A stretch of 64,000 nucleotides of DNA from the NCBI RefSeq assembly GCF_000379625.1, contig NZ_KB903223.1, forward strand, positions 1 to 64,000, given 5' to 3'. How positions within the stretch are numbered: the stretch's first letter is position 1; each line of letters begins with the position of its first letter. The notes under the pieces are model-generated. The model was not told where the DNA came from and ran no database searches. It saw nothing but the letters and a program-made list of their open reading frames with translations. Positions 24,572 through 32,041 of this stretch are shown in pieces. The position numbers were made by a program, and so were the translations under genes. This stretch comes from Actinomycetospora chiangmaiensis DSM 45062 (GTDB taxonomy: Bacteria > Actinomycetota > Actinomycetes > Mycobacteriales > Pseudonocardiaceae).

Positions 24572-27544
24572 TCATGATCCGCCGCCGAACGTCCGCAGGG
24601 TGTCCGCGACGGCGGCCGCGGTCCGCGAGGTCCCGACATCGGGTCGTTGTGCCCAGGCGGTGACGACGACGGACGGGGCGTCGGCGGGCGCGGCCGCGGT
24701 CATCCAGTCGTCGACCCCGCCGCCCGGCACCGAGGGGTCCTCCGCGGTCCCCGACTTGGCGGCGACCGGCACGCCGAGCCCGTCCAGGCCCCGCCCGGTC
24801 CCGCGGGTGACCATCGCGCGCATGCCGTCCCGGACCGGACCCAGGCGGTCGGCGAAGGGCAGCGCCACTGGCGGGGGGTGGGGCAGGGGTGTCGGCCCCA
24901 CGCTCATCCCGACGAACGGCGTCGCGAGCGCCCCGGTCGTGACGGCGGCGGTCCACCGCGCGTCCTGGAGCGGTGTCACCTGCACCGGGCCCTGCCCGAT
25001 GCCGAGGATGATCGTCGACCCCCGGTACCAGGTCCCGCCGGCGGCGGCGACGCTCTCCGGGGTCCCCAGGTAGCCGGCGCTCTCGCCGGGCAGGTCGATG
25101 CCCGTGGGGCTCCCGACGCCGAGCGCGTGCGCGGTCCCGATCATGGTCTCCGGCCCGAGGGCCACCGCGAGCTTGTAGAAGTACACGTCGTTGGACCAGG
25201 CGATCGCGTCGACCAGGTTCTGCGGCGGGAGCACCCGCCAGTTGTTGAAGACGTGCCCGGCGTCGACGTAGGACCCGCCGGTCTCGACCACCTCGTCGGC
25301 CGGGACGACCGGGTGGGTCACCGAGGCGGTCGCGTTGACGAGCTTGAAGGTCGACCCGGGCGGCACCGCGGACGCGATGGCGTGGTCCAGCAGGGGGCTC
25401 CCGGGCGCGTCCGCCGTCGCCTGCAGGGCGGCGATGTCGAGCGGCGGGCCGTAGAGGGCGTCGTCGTGGCTCGGCCAGCTCGCGAGGGCGAGGACCGCGC
25501 CGGAGCGCGGGTCGAGGGCCACCGCGGCGCCGACCGCGCCCCGGGGGCCGCCCTGCAGGGACGTGGCGACGTCGGCGACCAGACGCTGCTGCATCACGAG
25601 GTCGATGGTCAGGGTCAGGGTGGCCCCGGGGACGGCTGGCCGCGTGGACCCGGTCGCGACCGGCCGCCCCCCGGGGTCGACCCAGTAGCACTGCTCCCCG
25701 TCGACCCCGCGCAGGACGCCGTCGTAGGAGGCCTCGACCCCGGCCCGCCCCGTGACGGAGCGGGCGTCCAGATCGCCGGCGCGGGCGGTCTCGACCGGGG
25801 TCGCGGCGCCCACCCAGCCGAGCACGGGGGCGAGCACCGGGCCGGTCGGGTAGTTCCGGCGCGGCGCGGGGACGACCACGACGCCGGGGAGCGCGGCGCG
25901 CCCGATCGCCGTCCCGGTCGGACCGGGGACGACCCCGACGTCGAGATCGACCGTCGTCGCCGGAGCCGCCTCGAGCTGCCGGCGCAGCTCGGCGGGGGAG
26001 CGGCCGAGGAGACCGCGGAGCCGGTCCACGGCCTCCGGGGCCTCCATCAGCAGCGCCGGGGCCACGCGGACGTCGACGTCCCCCGCGTCGGCCGCGAGCA
26101 CGGCGCCGTGCCGGTCGACGACGGTGCCCCGGGGTGCCGGGACGGTCACGCACCGGGTCATCTGGTCGGTCCCGGCCACGACGAGGGCCGGCCGGTCCGC
26201 GGCGAGGGCGCCCGCGCCGTACCCCGCGACCCCGAGGAGCACGACGGTCACGGTGACGACGGCCGTCCGGACGAGGCGTGGGCGGGTGATCGCTGCCGGC
26301 GCCCAGAGCCGCCGGTGCGCGCCGTCCCGGCGGGCCCCGAGGACCAGGCCGAGCGCGGCGAGGTGTACGACCGTGGAGGTCCCGCCGGCCGACAGGATCG
26401 GGAAGGGCACCCCCGCGACCGGCAGCACCCCGAGGTTCCCGCCGAGCGAGACGACCAGCTCGACGCCGAGCAGCACGGCGAAGCCACCGCTCAGCAGGGT
26501 CCCCGCCGAGCTGCGGGGGGCGCGGGCGCCGAGGGCACACCGCCACACGATCACCAGCCCCGCCCCGAGGGCGAGCAGCCCGGCCACCAGGCCCCAGCCC
26601 GCCACCAGCGAGGCGGGGGCGAGGTCGGTGTCCCGCTCGGGGAGGTAGGTGGCGGCGAGGGCGTGGACCGGGTCGGCGTGGTCCCCGAACCAGCCGCCCC
26701 GGGCCATCGCGAGGCGGGCCTGGCGGACGGCCCAACCGGGACCCGCCGCGGACTGCGAGCCCGACAGGTAGGTCCCGAGGCGCTCGAGCTGGTAGTCGTG
26801 CATGAGGCCGAGGGCCAGGGGAGCGGCCACCACCGCGCCCGCCACGACGGGCAGCAGGTGGCGGGCCGGGACCCGCGCGAGCACGAGCACGGCCACGGCC
26901 GTGGCCGTCAGCAGGGCCGCGGTCGACAGGTCGGGCTGGACGGCCACGAGCACGATCGGGAGCCCGGCCAGGGGCACGGCCGCCGCGAACCGCCGCCAGG
27001 AACGGGCCCCGACGCCCAGCACCGCGGCGAGGACGAGGGGCACGGCGATCTTCGCGAGTTCGGACGGCTGGATCGTCAGGGCCCCGGCGCCGAGCCAGCG
27101 ACGGGCCCCGTTGACCTCCAGCCCGGCGACCAGCACGAGGAGGAGCAGGGCCACCGTCACGCCGTACGTCGCCCGGGCCAGCACCGTGGAGACCGGCCGC
27201 CGCCGGGCGGCGAGCGCGAGCATGACGGCGATCCCGACCCCGGCGGTGACGACCTTGTCCCGCGCCTGTGCCGGCTCGCCCGCGGCGACGAGGTTGAGCG
27301 CGCCGAGCGCGACGAGGACGACGGCGGCGGCGACCGCGACGAGGTCCGCGAGGACCTGCCCGCGCGGCTCGGGGCGGTCGTGGTCGCGTCGTGCCTCCCG
27401 TCGGCGCTCCTCGGCGCGGTCCGCCCGATCGGCCCGCCGGGCCGCGCGACCCGAGCGCCGCGTCGGCCGGCCGTCGTCCCCCCACGGCGGTCGGGGGTCG
27501 GGCAACGGTTCCTCCCAGTCGCCCGACCCGTCCCCGGTCAGCAC
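24572..27544 (-). CDS. SEDS (RodA/FtsW) glycosyltransferase fused to class B PBP
   Basis: This is 990 aa from GTG 27544. After a basic N-terminus, residues about 65-430 form a polytopic SEDS domain with RWLGAGALTIQPSELAKI, VQPDLSTAALL, YLPERDTDLAPAS and GVPFPILSAGGTS. A further membrane helix leads into a PBP dimerisation domain (APRGTVVDRHGAVLA). The transpeptidase domain has SxxK in PPGSTFKLV (Ser731), SND in AWSNDVYFY as in PBP2, and KSGT (Lys930). One chain thus carries both glycan polymerase and crosslinker, normally two proteins (RodA and PBP2). The start overlaps the preceding gene by 7 bp in an operon with the MreB-like gene. Confidence 0.9.
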   Translation of the reverse strand: MLTGDGSGDWEEPLPDPRPPWGDDGRPTRRSGRAARRADRADRAEERRREARRDHDRPEPRGQVLADLVAVAAAVVLVALGALNLVAAGEPAQARDKVVTAGVGIAVMLALAARRRPVSTVLARATYGVTVALLLLVLVAGLEVNGARRWLGAGALTIQPSELAKIAVPLVLAAVLGVGARSWRRFAAAVPLAGLPIVLVAVQPDLSTAALLTATAVAVLVLARVPARHLLPVVAGAVVAAPLALGLMHDYQLERLGTYLSGSQSAAGPGWAVRQARLAMARGGWFGDHADPVHALAATYLPERDTDLAPASLVAGWGLVAGLLALGAGLVIVWRCALGARAPRSSAGTLLSGGFAVLLGVELVVSLGGNLGVLPVAGVPFPILSAGGTSTVVHLAALGLVLGARRDGAHRRLWAPAAITRPRLVRTAVVTVTVVLLGVAGYGAGALAADRPALVVAGTDQMTRCVTVPAPRGTVVDRHGAVLAADAGDVDVRVAPALLMEAPEAVDRLRGLLGRSPAELRRQLEAAPATTVDLDVGVVPGPTGTAIGRAALPGVVVVPAPRRNYPTGPVLAPVLGWVGAATPVETARAGDLDARSVTGRAGVEASYDGVLRGVDGEQCYWVDPGGRPVATGSTRPAVPGATLTLTIDLVMQQRLVADVATSLQGGPRGAVGAAVALDPRSGAVLALASWPSHDDALYGPPLDIAALQATADAPGSPLLDHAIASAVPPGSTFKLVNATASVTHPVVPADEVVETGGSYVDAGHVFNNWRVLPPQNLVDAIAWSNDVYFYKLAVALGPETMIGTAHALGVGSPTGIDLPGESAGYLGTPESVAAAGGTWYRGSTIILGIGQGPVQVTPLQDARWTAAVTTGALATPFVGMSVGPTPLPHPPPVALPFADRLGPVRDGMRAMVTRGTGRGLDGLGVPVAAKSGTAEDPSVPGGGVDDWMTAAAPADAPSVVVTAWAQRPDVGTSRTAAAVADTLRTFGGGS

Positions 27545-28155
27545 GGCCCGCCGCCCACCGGTGTGGCCGCGGAGGCCGCCCGGTCCGCCCCGTCCGTCAC
27601 CGCGAGCAGGGCGATCGCGGGCGAGTCCGGCAGGGGCACCGTCGTGACCCCGTAGGTCCCGGACCCGGGAGGCGTCGTCGCCCCGGGCGACGTCGTGGTG
27701 AGCCCCCGGCAGCGGTCGACGACCACGACGGTCCACGGCGTGGCCGTCGGCGCCGTGCCGTCGCGCCGGTCCACCCCGACGGCGACCGTGCACGGCCGGG
27801 CGGGCTCGCAGGGCCCGGCGAGGACCCGGAGCCGGACACCCGACACGTCGCCCGCGGCGGCCGGCGCGGGACGCGGCACCGGCGGGAGCCCACCCGTCGT
27901 CGGGACGGCCGTCGGGGCGGCGCCCGCCGCCGCCAGCCGGGCGAGATCGGTGGCGATCCGTCCGCGGAGCAGACCGAGCTCGGCGCCCACCACGACGACG
28001 ACGGCCAGGAGGGCCACCAGCCAGGGCCAGGTCCGCCGCCAGCCCCGCCGCAACGAGGTCCGGACGCCGGGTCGGGTCGGGGGAGGGGGGAAGACGGGTG
28101 CCGCGAGGACGCGGTCCGGGGGGAGGGCCCGGTCGCGCGGCGGGAGGGTCGTCAC
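27538..28155 (-). CDS. Single-pass membrane protein between MreB-like and SEDS-PBP genes
   Basis: This is 205 aa from GTG 28155. A Pro/Arg-rich cytoplasmic N-terminus of about 45 residues precedes one membrane helix (WPWLVALLAVVVVVGAELGLL). About 140 extracytoplasmic residues follow, with four Cys (GPCEPARPCTV, VVVVDRCRG and a C-terminal GGGPC) that could form disulfides. It is coupled on both sides: GTGA overlap with the MreB-like gene and 7-bp overlap with the SEDS-PBP gene. It shows no MreC or MreD similarity I can see, but the position is where a linker of that kind would be. Confidence 0.75.
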   Translation of the reverse strand: MTTLPPRDRALPPDRVLAAPVFPPPPTRPGVRTSLRRGWRRTWPWLVALLAVVVVVGAELGLLRGRIATDLARLAAAGAAPTAVPTTGGLPPVPRPAPAAAGDVSGVRLRVLAGPCEPARPCTVAVGVDRRDGTAPTATPWTVVVVDRCRGLTTTSPGATTPPGSGTYGVTTVPLPDSPAIALLAVTDGADRAASAATPVGGGPC

Positions 28156-29150
28156 CGACCGGCTCCCACCGGGAACGCCGGGACGGCCCCGTGTCGCCGG
28201 GCCAGCAGCGCGAGTCCCTCGGCCACGCAGGTCGTCGGGCGCTCGGGGACCTTGACGGGGAGGCCGAGCGTCTCCTCGAGATCGTCCCGGAGCCGCGTGG
28301 TGAGGGAGCCGCCGCCGAGCAGGAGGACGCCCTCGGCGAGCAGGTCCGGCACCGCCGCGACCGGCAGGTCGTCCAGCCCGTCGGCGAGGGCGGCCACGAG
28401 CGCCCGGCGGGTGGGCGCGATCGCGCGGGCCACCTCCGCCGCGTCGACCCCCGCGATGCGGGGGCGCCCGGTCGCGAGGTCGCGGCCCTCGGCGACGAGC
28501 CCCTCACCGTCGGGCGACGACGCGCAGCACTTGAGGCGCTCGGCCACCTCCGTCGTGACGTGCAGGCCGTGGACCTCGCGGAGGTGGGACCGCACCGCCG
28601 CCGTCATCTCGTCGCCCCCGCGGGTGCACGACCGTCGCGCCAGGACCTCCCCCCGGCACAGGACGAGGAGTTCGGCGTGGCCCGCCCCGACGTCGGCGAC
28701 CGCCCGGACGCGGGCCTCCGCGACGTCCACCCCGGCCCCGGTCGCGCCGGCGAGACCGGCCGGCACGAGATCGACGCGGGCCAGGCCCGCCTCCCGGGCC
28801 GCCTCGAGCAGCGCGCGGCGTTCCAGCGGGGTCGCGCCCGCCGGCACGCCGATCGCGGCACGCGTCCGCCGGGCGGCGAACGGACCCGGGATCGCCCGGC
28901 GCACGAGCGCGGCGAGGTAGGTCCGCGCGAGGGCGAGGTCGGTGACCACCCCGCCCTGCACGGGGCGCCCGACCCGCACGCGGTCCGGGACGCGGCCGAC
29001 GAGCGCCGCGGCCTCGGTGCCGAGGAGGACCCCGGACCGGCGTTCCCCGAACCCGGCGAGCAGGACGCTGGGCTGGTCGTGGAGGACCCCGTCGCGGGGA
29101 TGGCAGACCACGGTGGTCGCCGTGCCCAGGTCGATGCCGATCTCCCCCAT
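28152..29150 (-). CDS. mreB: MreB-like actin-fold protein
   Basis: This is 332 aa from ATG 29150 with GAGGGGG 7 nt upstream. Actin-fold nucleotide motifs are present: phosphate 1 IGIDLGTATTVV, phosphate 2 VADVGAGHAELLVL, and adenosine LLLGGGSLTTRL followed by RPTTCVAEGLALL, the MreB-type end. It is slightly shorter than typical MreB and diverged in the middle, so MreB-like is safer than orthologue. MreB filaments direct lateral wall growth, yet many polar-growing actinobacteria lack a conventional system. It heads a three-gene unit with a membrane protein and a SEDS-PBP fusion, and a DevR-like box lies 87-103 bp upstream. Confidence 0.82.
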   Translation of the reverse strand: MGEIGIDLGTATTVVCHPRDGVLHDQPSVLLAGFGERRSGVLLGTEAAALVGRVPDRVRVGRPVQGGVVTDLALARTYLAALVRRAIPGPFAARRTRAAIGVPAGATPLERRALLEAAREAGLARVDLVPAGLAGATGAGVDVAEARVRAVADVGAGHAELLVLCRGEVLARRSCTRGGDEMTAAVRSHLREVHGLHVTTEVAERLKCCASSPDGEGLVAEGRDLATGRPRIAGVDAAEVARAIAPTRRALVAALADGLDDLPVAAVPDLLAEGVLLLGGGSLTTRLRDDLEETLGLPVKVPERPTTCVAEGLALLARRHGAVPAFPVGAGR

Positions 29151-29236
29151 CGAGTCCCCCTCGCGTGCCGCGCTCCTCGGGTACGGACGCTAGGCCGGGA
29201 GCTCGCTCGCAGGTCAGGGTCGTTGCTCCTCGCGGG

Positions 29237-29253
29237 GGCTGCCCGAAGGTCCC
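29237..29253 (-). promoter_or_regulatory. Candidate DevR box upstream of the mreB-like operon
   Basis: The minus strand begins GGGACCTTCGG, an exact 11-base match to the core of the local consensus, then diverges (12 of 17 overall). It lies 87 bp upstream of the MreB-like start, in the 112-bp gap after the preceding gene. Confidence 0.5.
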
Positions 29254-29262
29254 GGGGACGGC

Positions 29263-29817
29263 TCACCCGCGCGGGTCGGTGCCCCGACGTCCGCGTGGTG
29301 CCGGGCGTACGGCCCCGGTCCGGCGCCGCGGAGCGGGGCCGTCGACGACCCGGTAGCGGTCCGGTGCGTCCGGCCCGACCGCGGCCACGACGTCGGCCGG
29401 GGCGTGGACGAGCTCCACCCGCAGCCCGCGGACCAGGAGACGGACGCGGGTCGCGGCGATCGCGCGGGCGAGGACGGCGTCCCGGGGGATGCGGTCGAGG
29501 TCGAGGGCCACCGTGTGGCAGGCGGGGCGCGAGGCGGCGAGCGACACCACCCGGCGCAGATCGCCGGGCGTGGCGTCGGGCGCCACCCGCACCGTCAGCC
29601 GTCCGTCCTCCTGCGTCGCGGGCACCGGGTTCACCACGCCGCGCCGCGGCCGGACGACCGGCTCGTCCAGCCACCACCGGGGGACGACCCGGGAGGCGGC
29701 GAACGCGGTCACGGGCGGATCCCGGACGACCGCCTCCGTCGGGGTGCCGACGGTCCCGTCGTCCGTCCCGGTCCGGGCGCGGACCACGGACCGGCCGGGG
29801 ACGTCGCGCACCTGCAT
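29263..29817 (-). CDS. STAS-like hypothetical protein
   Basis: This is 184 aa from ATG 29817 with GAGGAGG upstream. The middle and C-terminal region alternates strand and helix: RLTVRVAPDATPGDLRRVV, then HTVALDLDRIPRDAV, then VRLLVRGLRVELVHAP. That resembles a STAS (anti-sigma antagonist-like) fold. The usual phosphorylatable Ser/Thr is not evident. The N-terminal 60 residues and the Arg-rich tail look disordered. It precedes the MreB-like operon by 112 bp on the same strand. Function unknown. Confidence 0.5.
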   Translation of the reverse strand: MQVRDVPGRSVVRARTGTDDGTVGTPTEAVVRDPPVTAFAASRVVPRWWLDEPVVRPRRGVVNPVPATQEDGRLTVRVAPDATPGDLRRVVSLAASRPACHTVALDLDRIPRDAVLARAIAATRVRLLVRGLRVELVHAPADVVAAVGPDAPDRYRVVDGPAPRRRTGAVRPAPRGRRGTDPRG

Positions 29818-29950
29818 GGGGCCTCCTCGTCGCGTCGACCCCGTGTACCGAACCCGGGCCCGGTCCCGCACGGCAGGGTCGCGGGACCCGACCCGCGGGG
29901 ACGGCCGACCGGGTCGAGGGTCCCGGTCGGCGGCGCCGTCGTGCGGTGCG

Positions 29951-29967
29951 GGGACGTTCCGCCCGCG
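29951..29967 (+). promoter_or_regulatory. Weak DevR-like box between divergent genes
   Basis: GGGACGTTCCGCCCGCG matches 13 of 17 consensus positions. It sits in the 277-bp gap between the STAS-like gene (start 29817) and the truncated nitroreductase-like gene (start 30095), further from both starts than the better sites. Confidence 0.25.
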
Positions 29968-30094
29968 GGTCCGCACCTCCCGCCGTCGGGCCGAACGGCA
30001 CGTCGCCGGATGCCGCACGCCCCTGGTCGGCGGGCGCCCGTCGTCGGGACCGTCCGTGGCGACCCCGCCGCCGACGCGGGAGTCGGGAGGCATC

Positions 30095-30868
30095 GTGGTG
30101 GTCGTACGCGTGACCCGCACCCGGCCCGAGCCCTGGAGTCCGGCCGAGCTGGCGGTCCTGCTCCAGGCGGTCGAGCCGCTGAGCGGGCCCACCCCGCCCG
30201 ACGGTTCGGTCGCCGTCCGGGACCGGGTCGTGGAGATCACCGCCCTGCACGACGACGAGTCGTCCCCGGCCCACGGCGCGCTGGTGGCAGCCGGTCGGTT
30301 GGCGGCCGGCCTGGAGATCGCCATGCGCAGCCTGGGCTGGGAGCCCCGGCGCGAGGTCGCCGACGACCCCGGCGTCACCCCGTTGATCACGGTCCGCGCC
30401 GCCCGGCGCCGCGCGGCGATCCCGCTGGCCCTCGCCCGGCACCGCATCGACCGTCGGCTGCGGGAGGGCACGGTGTACGGACGCGGCCGACCCGAGCTCG
30501 CCCAGGTCGTCGACGTCGCCCACGGGACGAGCACCACTCGCGCGTGGGCGGTGCTCGCGAACGGGCCCTCCCACGACGGCGCGCCCTCGTGGCGCACGCC
30601 CGGGACGCCGGTCCCCGAGGCGACCGACGTGGCGTTGCCCTGGCGGCGCGACCCCGTCCTCGCCGTCTGCACCCACGGCAACGAGGTCGCCGACCAGGTG
30701 ACGGGCGGCGTGGCCGCGCACCGGGCCGTGGTGACGGCGGCGCTGCGCGGCCTGCGCGCGGACGTCCACACCGATCCGCTCCGGACGGCCGCGGCACGCG
30801 CGGCCTGGGGCCGGCGGCTCGATGCCCGCGGCGGCCACGTCCAGGCGCTCGTGCACCTGCATCCCTGA
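30095..30868 (+). CDS. Shortened Acg/nitroreductase-like protein
   Basis: This is 257 aa from GTG 30095 with GGGAGG upstream. It follows the Acg-type protein at 20917 in order but is shorter. LVAAGRLAAGLEIAMRSLGWEP matches the second block (cited by its ends). VRAARRRAAIPLALARHRIDR matches the RRTDRR block. HGNEVADQVTGGVAAHRAVV matches the third. The N-terminal flavin-site segment NTQPW is missing. It may be a flavin-free or regulatory relative, as proposed for some Acg proteins. It is convergent with the UspA gene. Confidence 0.55.
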   Translation: MVVVRVTRTRPEPWSPAELAVLLQAVEPLSGPTPPDGSVAVRDRVVEITALHDDESSPAHGALVAAGRLAAGLEIAMRSLGWEPRREVADDPGVTPLITVRAARRRAAIPLALARHRIDRRLREGTVYGRGRPELAQVVDVAHGTSTTRAWAVLANGPSHDGAPSWRTPGTPVPEATDVALPWRRDPVLAVCTHGNEVADQVTGGVAAHRAVVTAALRGLRADVHTDPLRTAAARAAWGRRLDARGGHVQALVHLHP

Positions 30869-30879
30869 GCCGACGGGAG

Positions 30880-31734
30880 TCAGCGCCGCCGTCCCGGTCC
30901 GCCGGCTGCGGTGGTCGCCGGACGCGGCGCGGCGTCCGGCGGGGCGATCAGCACGGGACAGGTCGTCCGGGCCACGAGCCGGGTGCGGATCCCCGCGCGG
31001 TGGTGCCACCAGCCGTGCTCGCCGATCCCGACCACGGCGATCTCGGCGGTCTCGGCCTGTTCGGCCAGGACGAGGTCGGCCCGGCCGGACGCGACCACCA
31101 CCCGGGTGCGCGGGGCGTCCGGGCCGAGGTCCGGCGGGGCGAAGGGACGCGCGTCGCGGTCCCCGGCGCGCACGACCACCAGCGGCGCGCCCCGTGTCCG
31201 CGCCCGGGCGGCGGCCAGGCGCAGGGCGGTGCGGACCGCCGGGCTCCCGTCGTCCCCGACGACGACGGGCGCGTGCCCGCCCGCCCGCTCCCGGACCCGG
31301 GCGTCGACCCGGTCCGGCACGACGACCACGGGGACCGGGACACGGCCGCACAGGGCTCGCGCGACATCTCCCAACATCAGGTCGGCCACCGGCCCGAGCC
31401 CGCCGCCGCCCAGCACCAGCAGGCTCGTGCCCCGTGCCCGCGCCCGCAGCACGGGCACCACCGGCCCCTCCACGACGTCGCCGTCCACCGTGATGTCCGG
31501 GACCACCGCGTGGGCGGTGTGGACCAGCTGTTCGATGTCGCGCTCCGCCATCGTGCGCAGGCCGGGCGCGATCACGGCGGCCAGCTCGCCCAGCGCGCAC
31601 CCGTGGGGCACGTCGAGGGCGTGCACCAGGACCAGGCGGGTGCCCAGCTCGCGGGCCTCGGCCGCAGCCCAGCCGACGGCCGCCCGGCCGCGTGCTTCGG
31701 AGGCGACGCCCACTGTCACGGGCGCTCCGGTCAT
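30880..31734 (-). CDS. Universal stress protein, two USP domains
   Basis: This is 284 aa from ATG 31734 with GAGGAGG 8 nt upstream. Two tandem USP folds are present. The first runs from VTVGVASEARGRAAV to LLVLGGGGLGPVADLMLG. The second runs from APVVVGDDGSPAVRTAL to AVVGIGEHGWWHHRAG, ending VARTTCPVLIAP. The ATP-binding G-2x-G-9x-G pattern is partly kept. Tandem USPs such as Rv2623 are a hallmark of the DosR regulon and slow growth under hypoxia. A strong DevR-like box lies 81-97 bp upstream. Confidence 0.9.
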   Translation of the reverse strand: MTGAPVTVGVASEARGRAAVGWAAAEARELGTRLVLVHALDVPHGCALGELAAVIAPGLRTMAERDIEQLVHTAHAVVPDITVDGDVVEGPVVPVLRARARGTSLLVLGGGGLGPVADLMLGDVARALCGRVPVPVVVVPDRVDARVRERAGGHAPVVVGDDGSPAVRTALRLAAARARTRGAPLVVVRAGDRDARPFAPPDLGPDAPRTRVVVASGRADLVLAEQAETAEIAVVGIGEHGWWHHRAGIRTRLVARTTCPVLIAPPDAAPRPATTAAGGPGRRR

Positions 31735-31814
31735 GTCCTGCACCTCCTCGCGCGCTCGGGTCGAGTGCACTCCGACCCTGCCGTGACCGCACGGGTCGAT
31801 CGGAGCGCGCGACC

Positions 31815-31831
31815 GGGACCTCGGGCCCTGG
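31815..31831 (+). promoter_or_regulatory. Candidate DevR box (UspA side)
   Basis: GGGACCTCGGGCCCTGG matches 15 of 17 consensus positions and is nearly palindromic. It lies 81 bp from the leftward UspA start. Confidence 0.6.
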
Positions 31832-31957
31832 GGCACGAGACACCGCGAGGTCCCGACGACGGGTCGGGAGACGGTCGAGGCCCCCGACCCGATCGCGCGG
31901 CGTCTCGTGCCCGCCTCCGCCGAGCACGGCGAGCGGACCGTCGGCCCGGGTGCGGGC

Positions 31958-31974
31958 GGGACCAACGGCCCTGC
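31958..31974 (+). promoter_or_regulatory. Candidate DevR box (FAD oxidoreductase side)
   Basis: GGGACCAACGGCCCTGC matches 14 of 17 positions and ends 67 bp before ATG 32042. Confidence 0.5.
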
Positions 31975-32041
31975 TCGCCCCGGGCCGACGGGGCCACCGT
32001 GGCCGGCTCCCAGACGTGACGTCCAGACGGAGGCGGGGCCG

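Larger units (their letters stand above)
31735..32041. other. Divergent regulatory region with two DevR-like boxes
   Basis: This 307-bp gap between the UspA gene (leftward) and the FAD oxidoreductase gene (rightward) has no protein-coding frame. It holds boxes at 31815 and 31958, each placed for one of the two genes. Confidence 0.6.

Noticed and set aside
31838-31854. A further DevR box (minus strand GGGACCTCGCGG)
   Set aside because: Only 9 of 17 positions match the consensus, and a better site lies 7 bp away.
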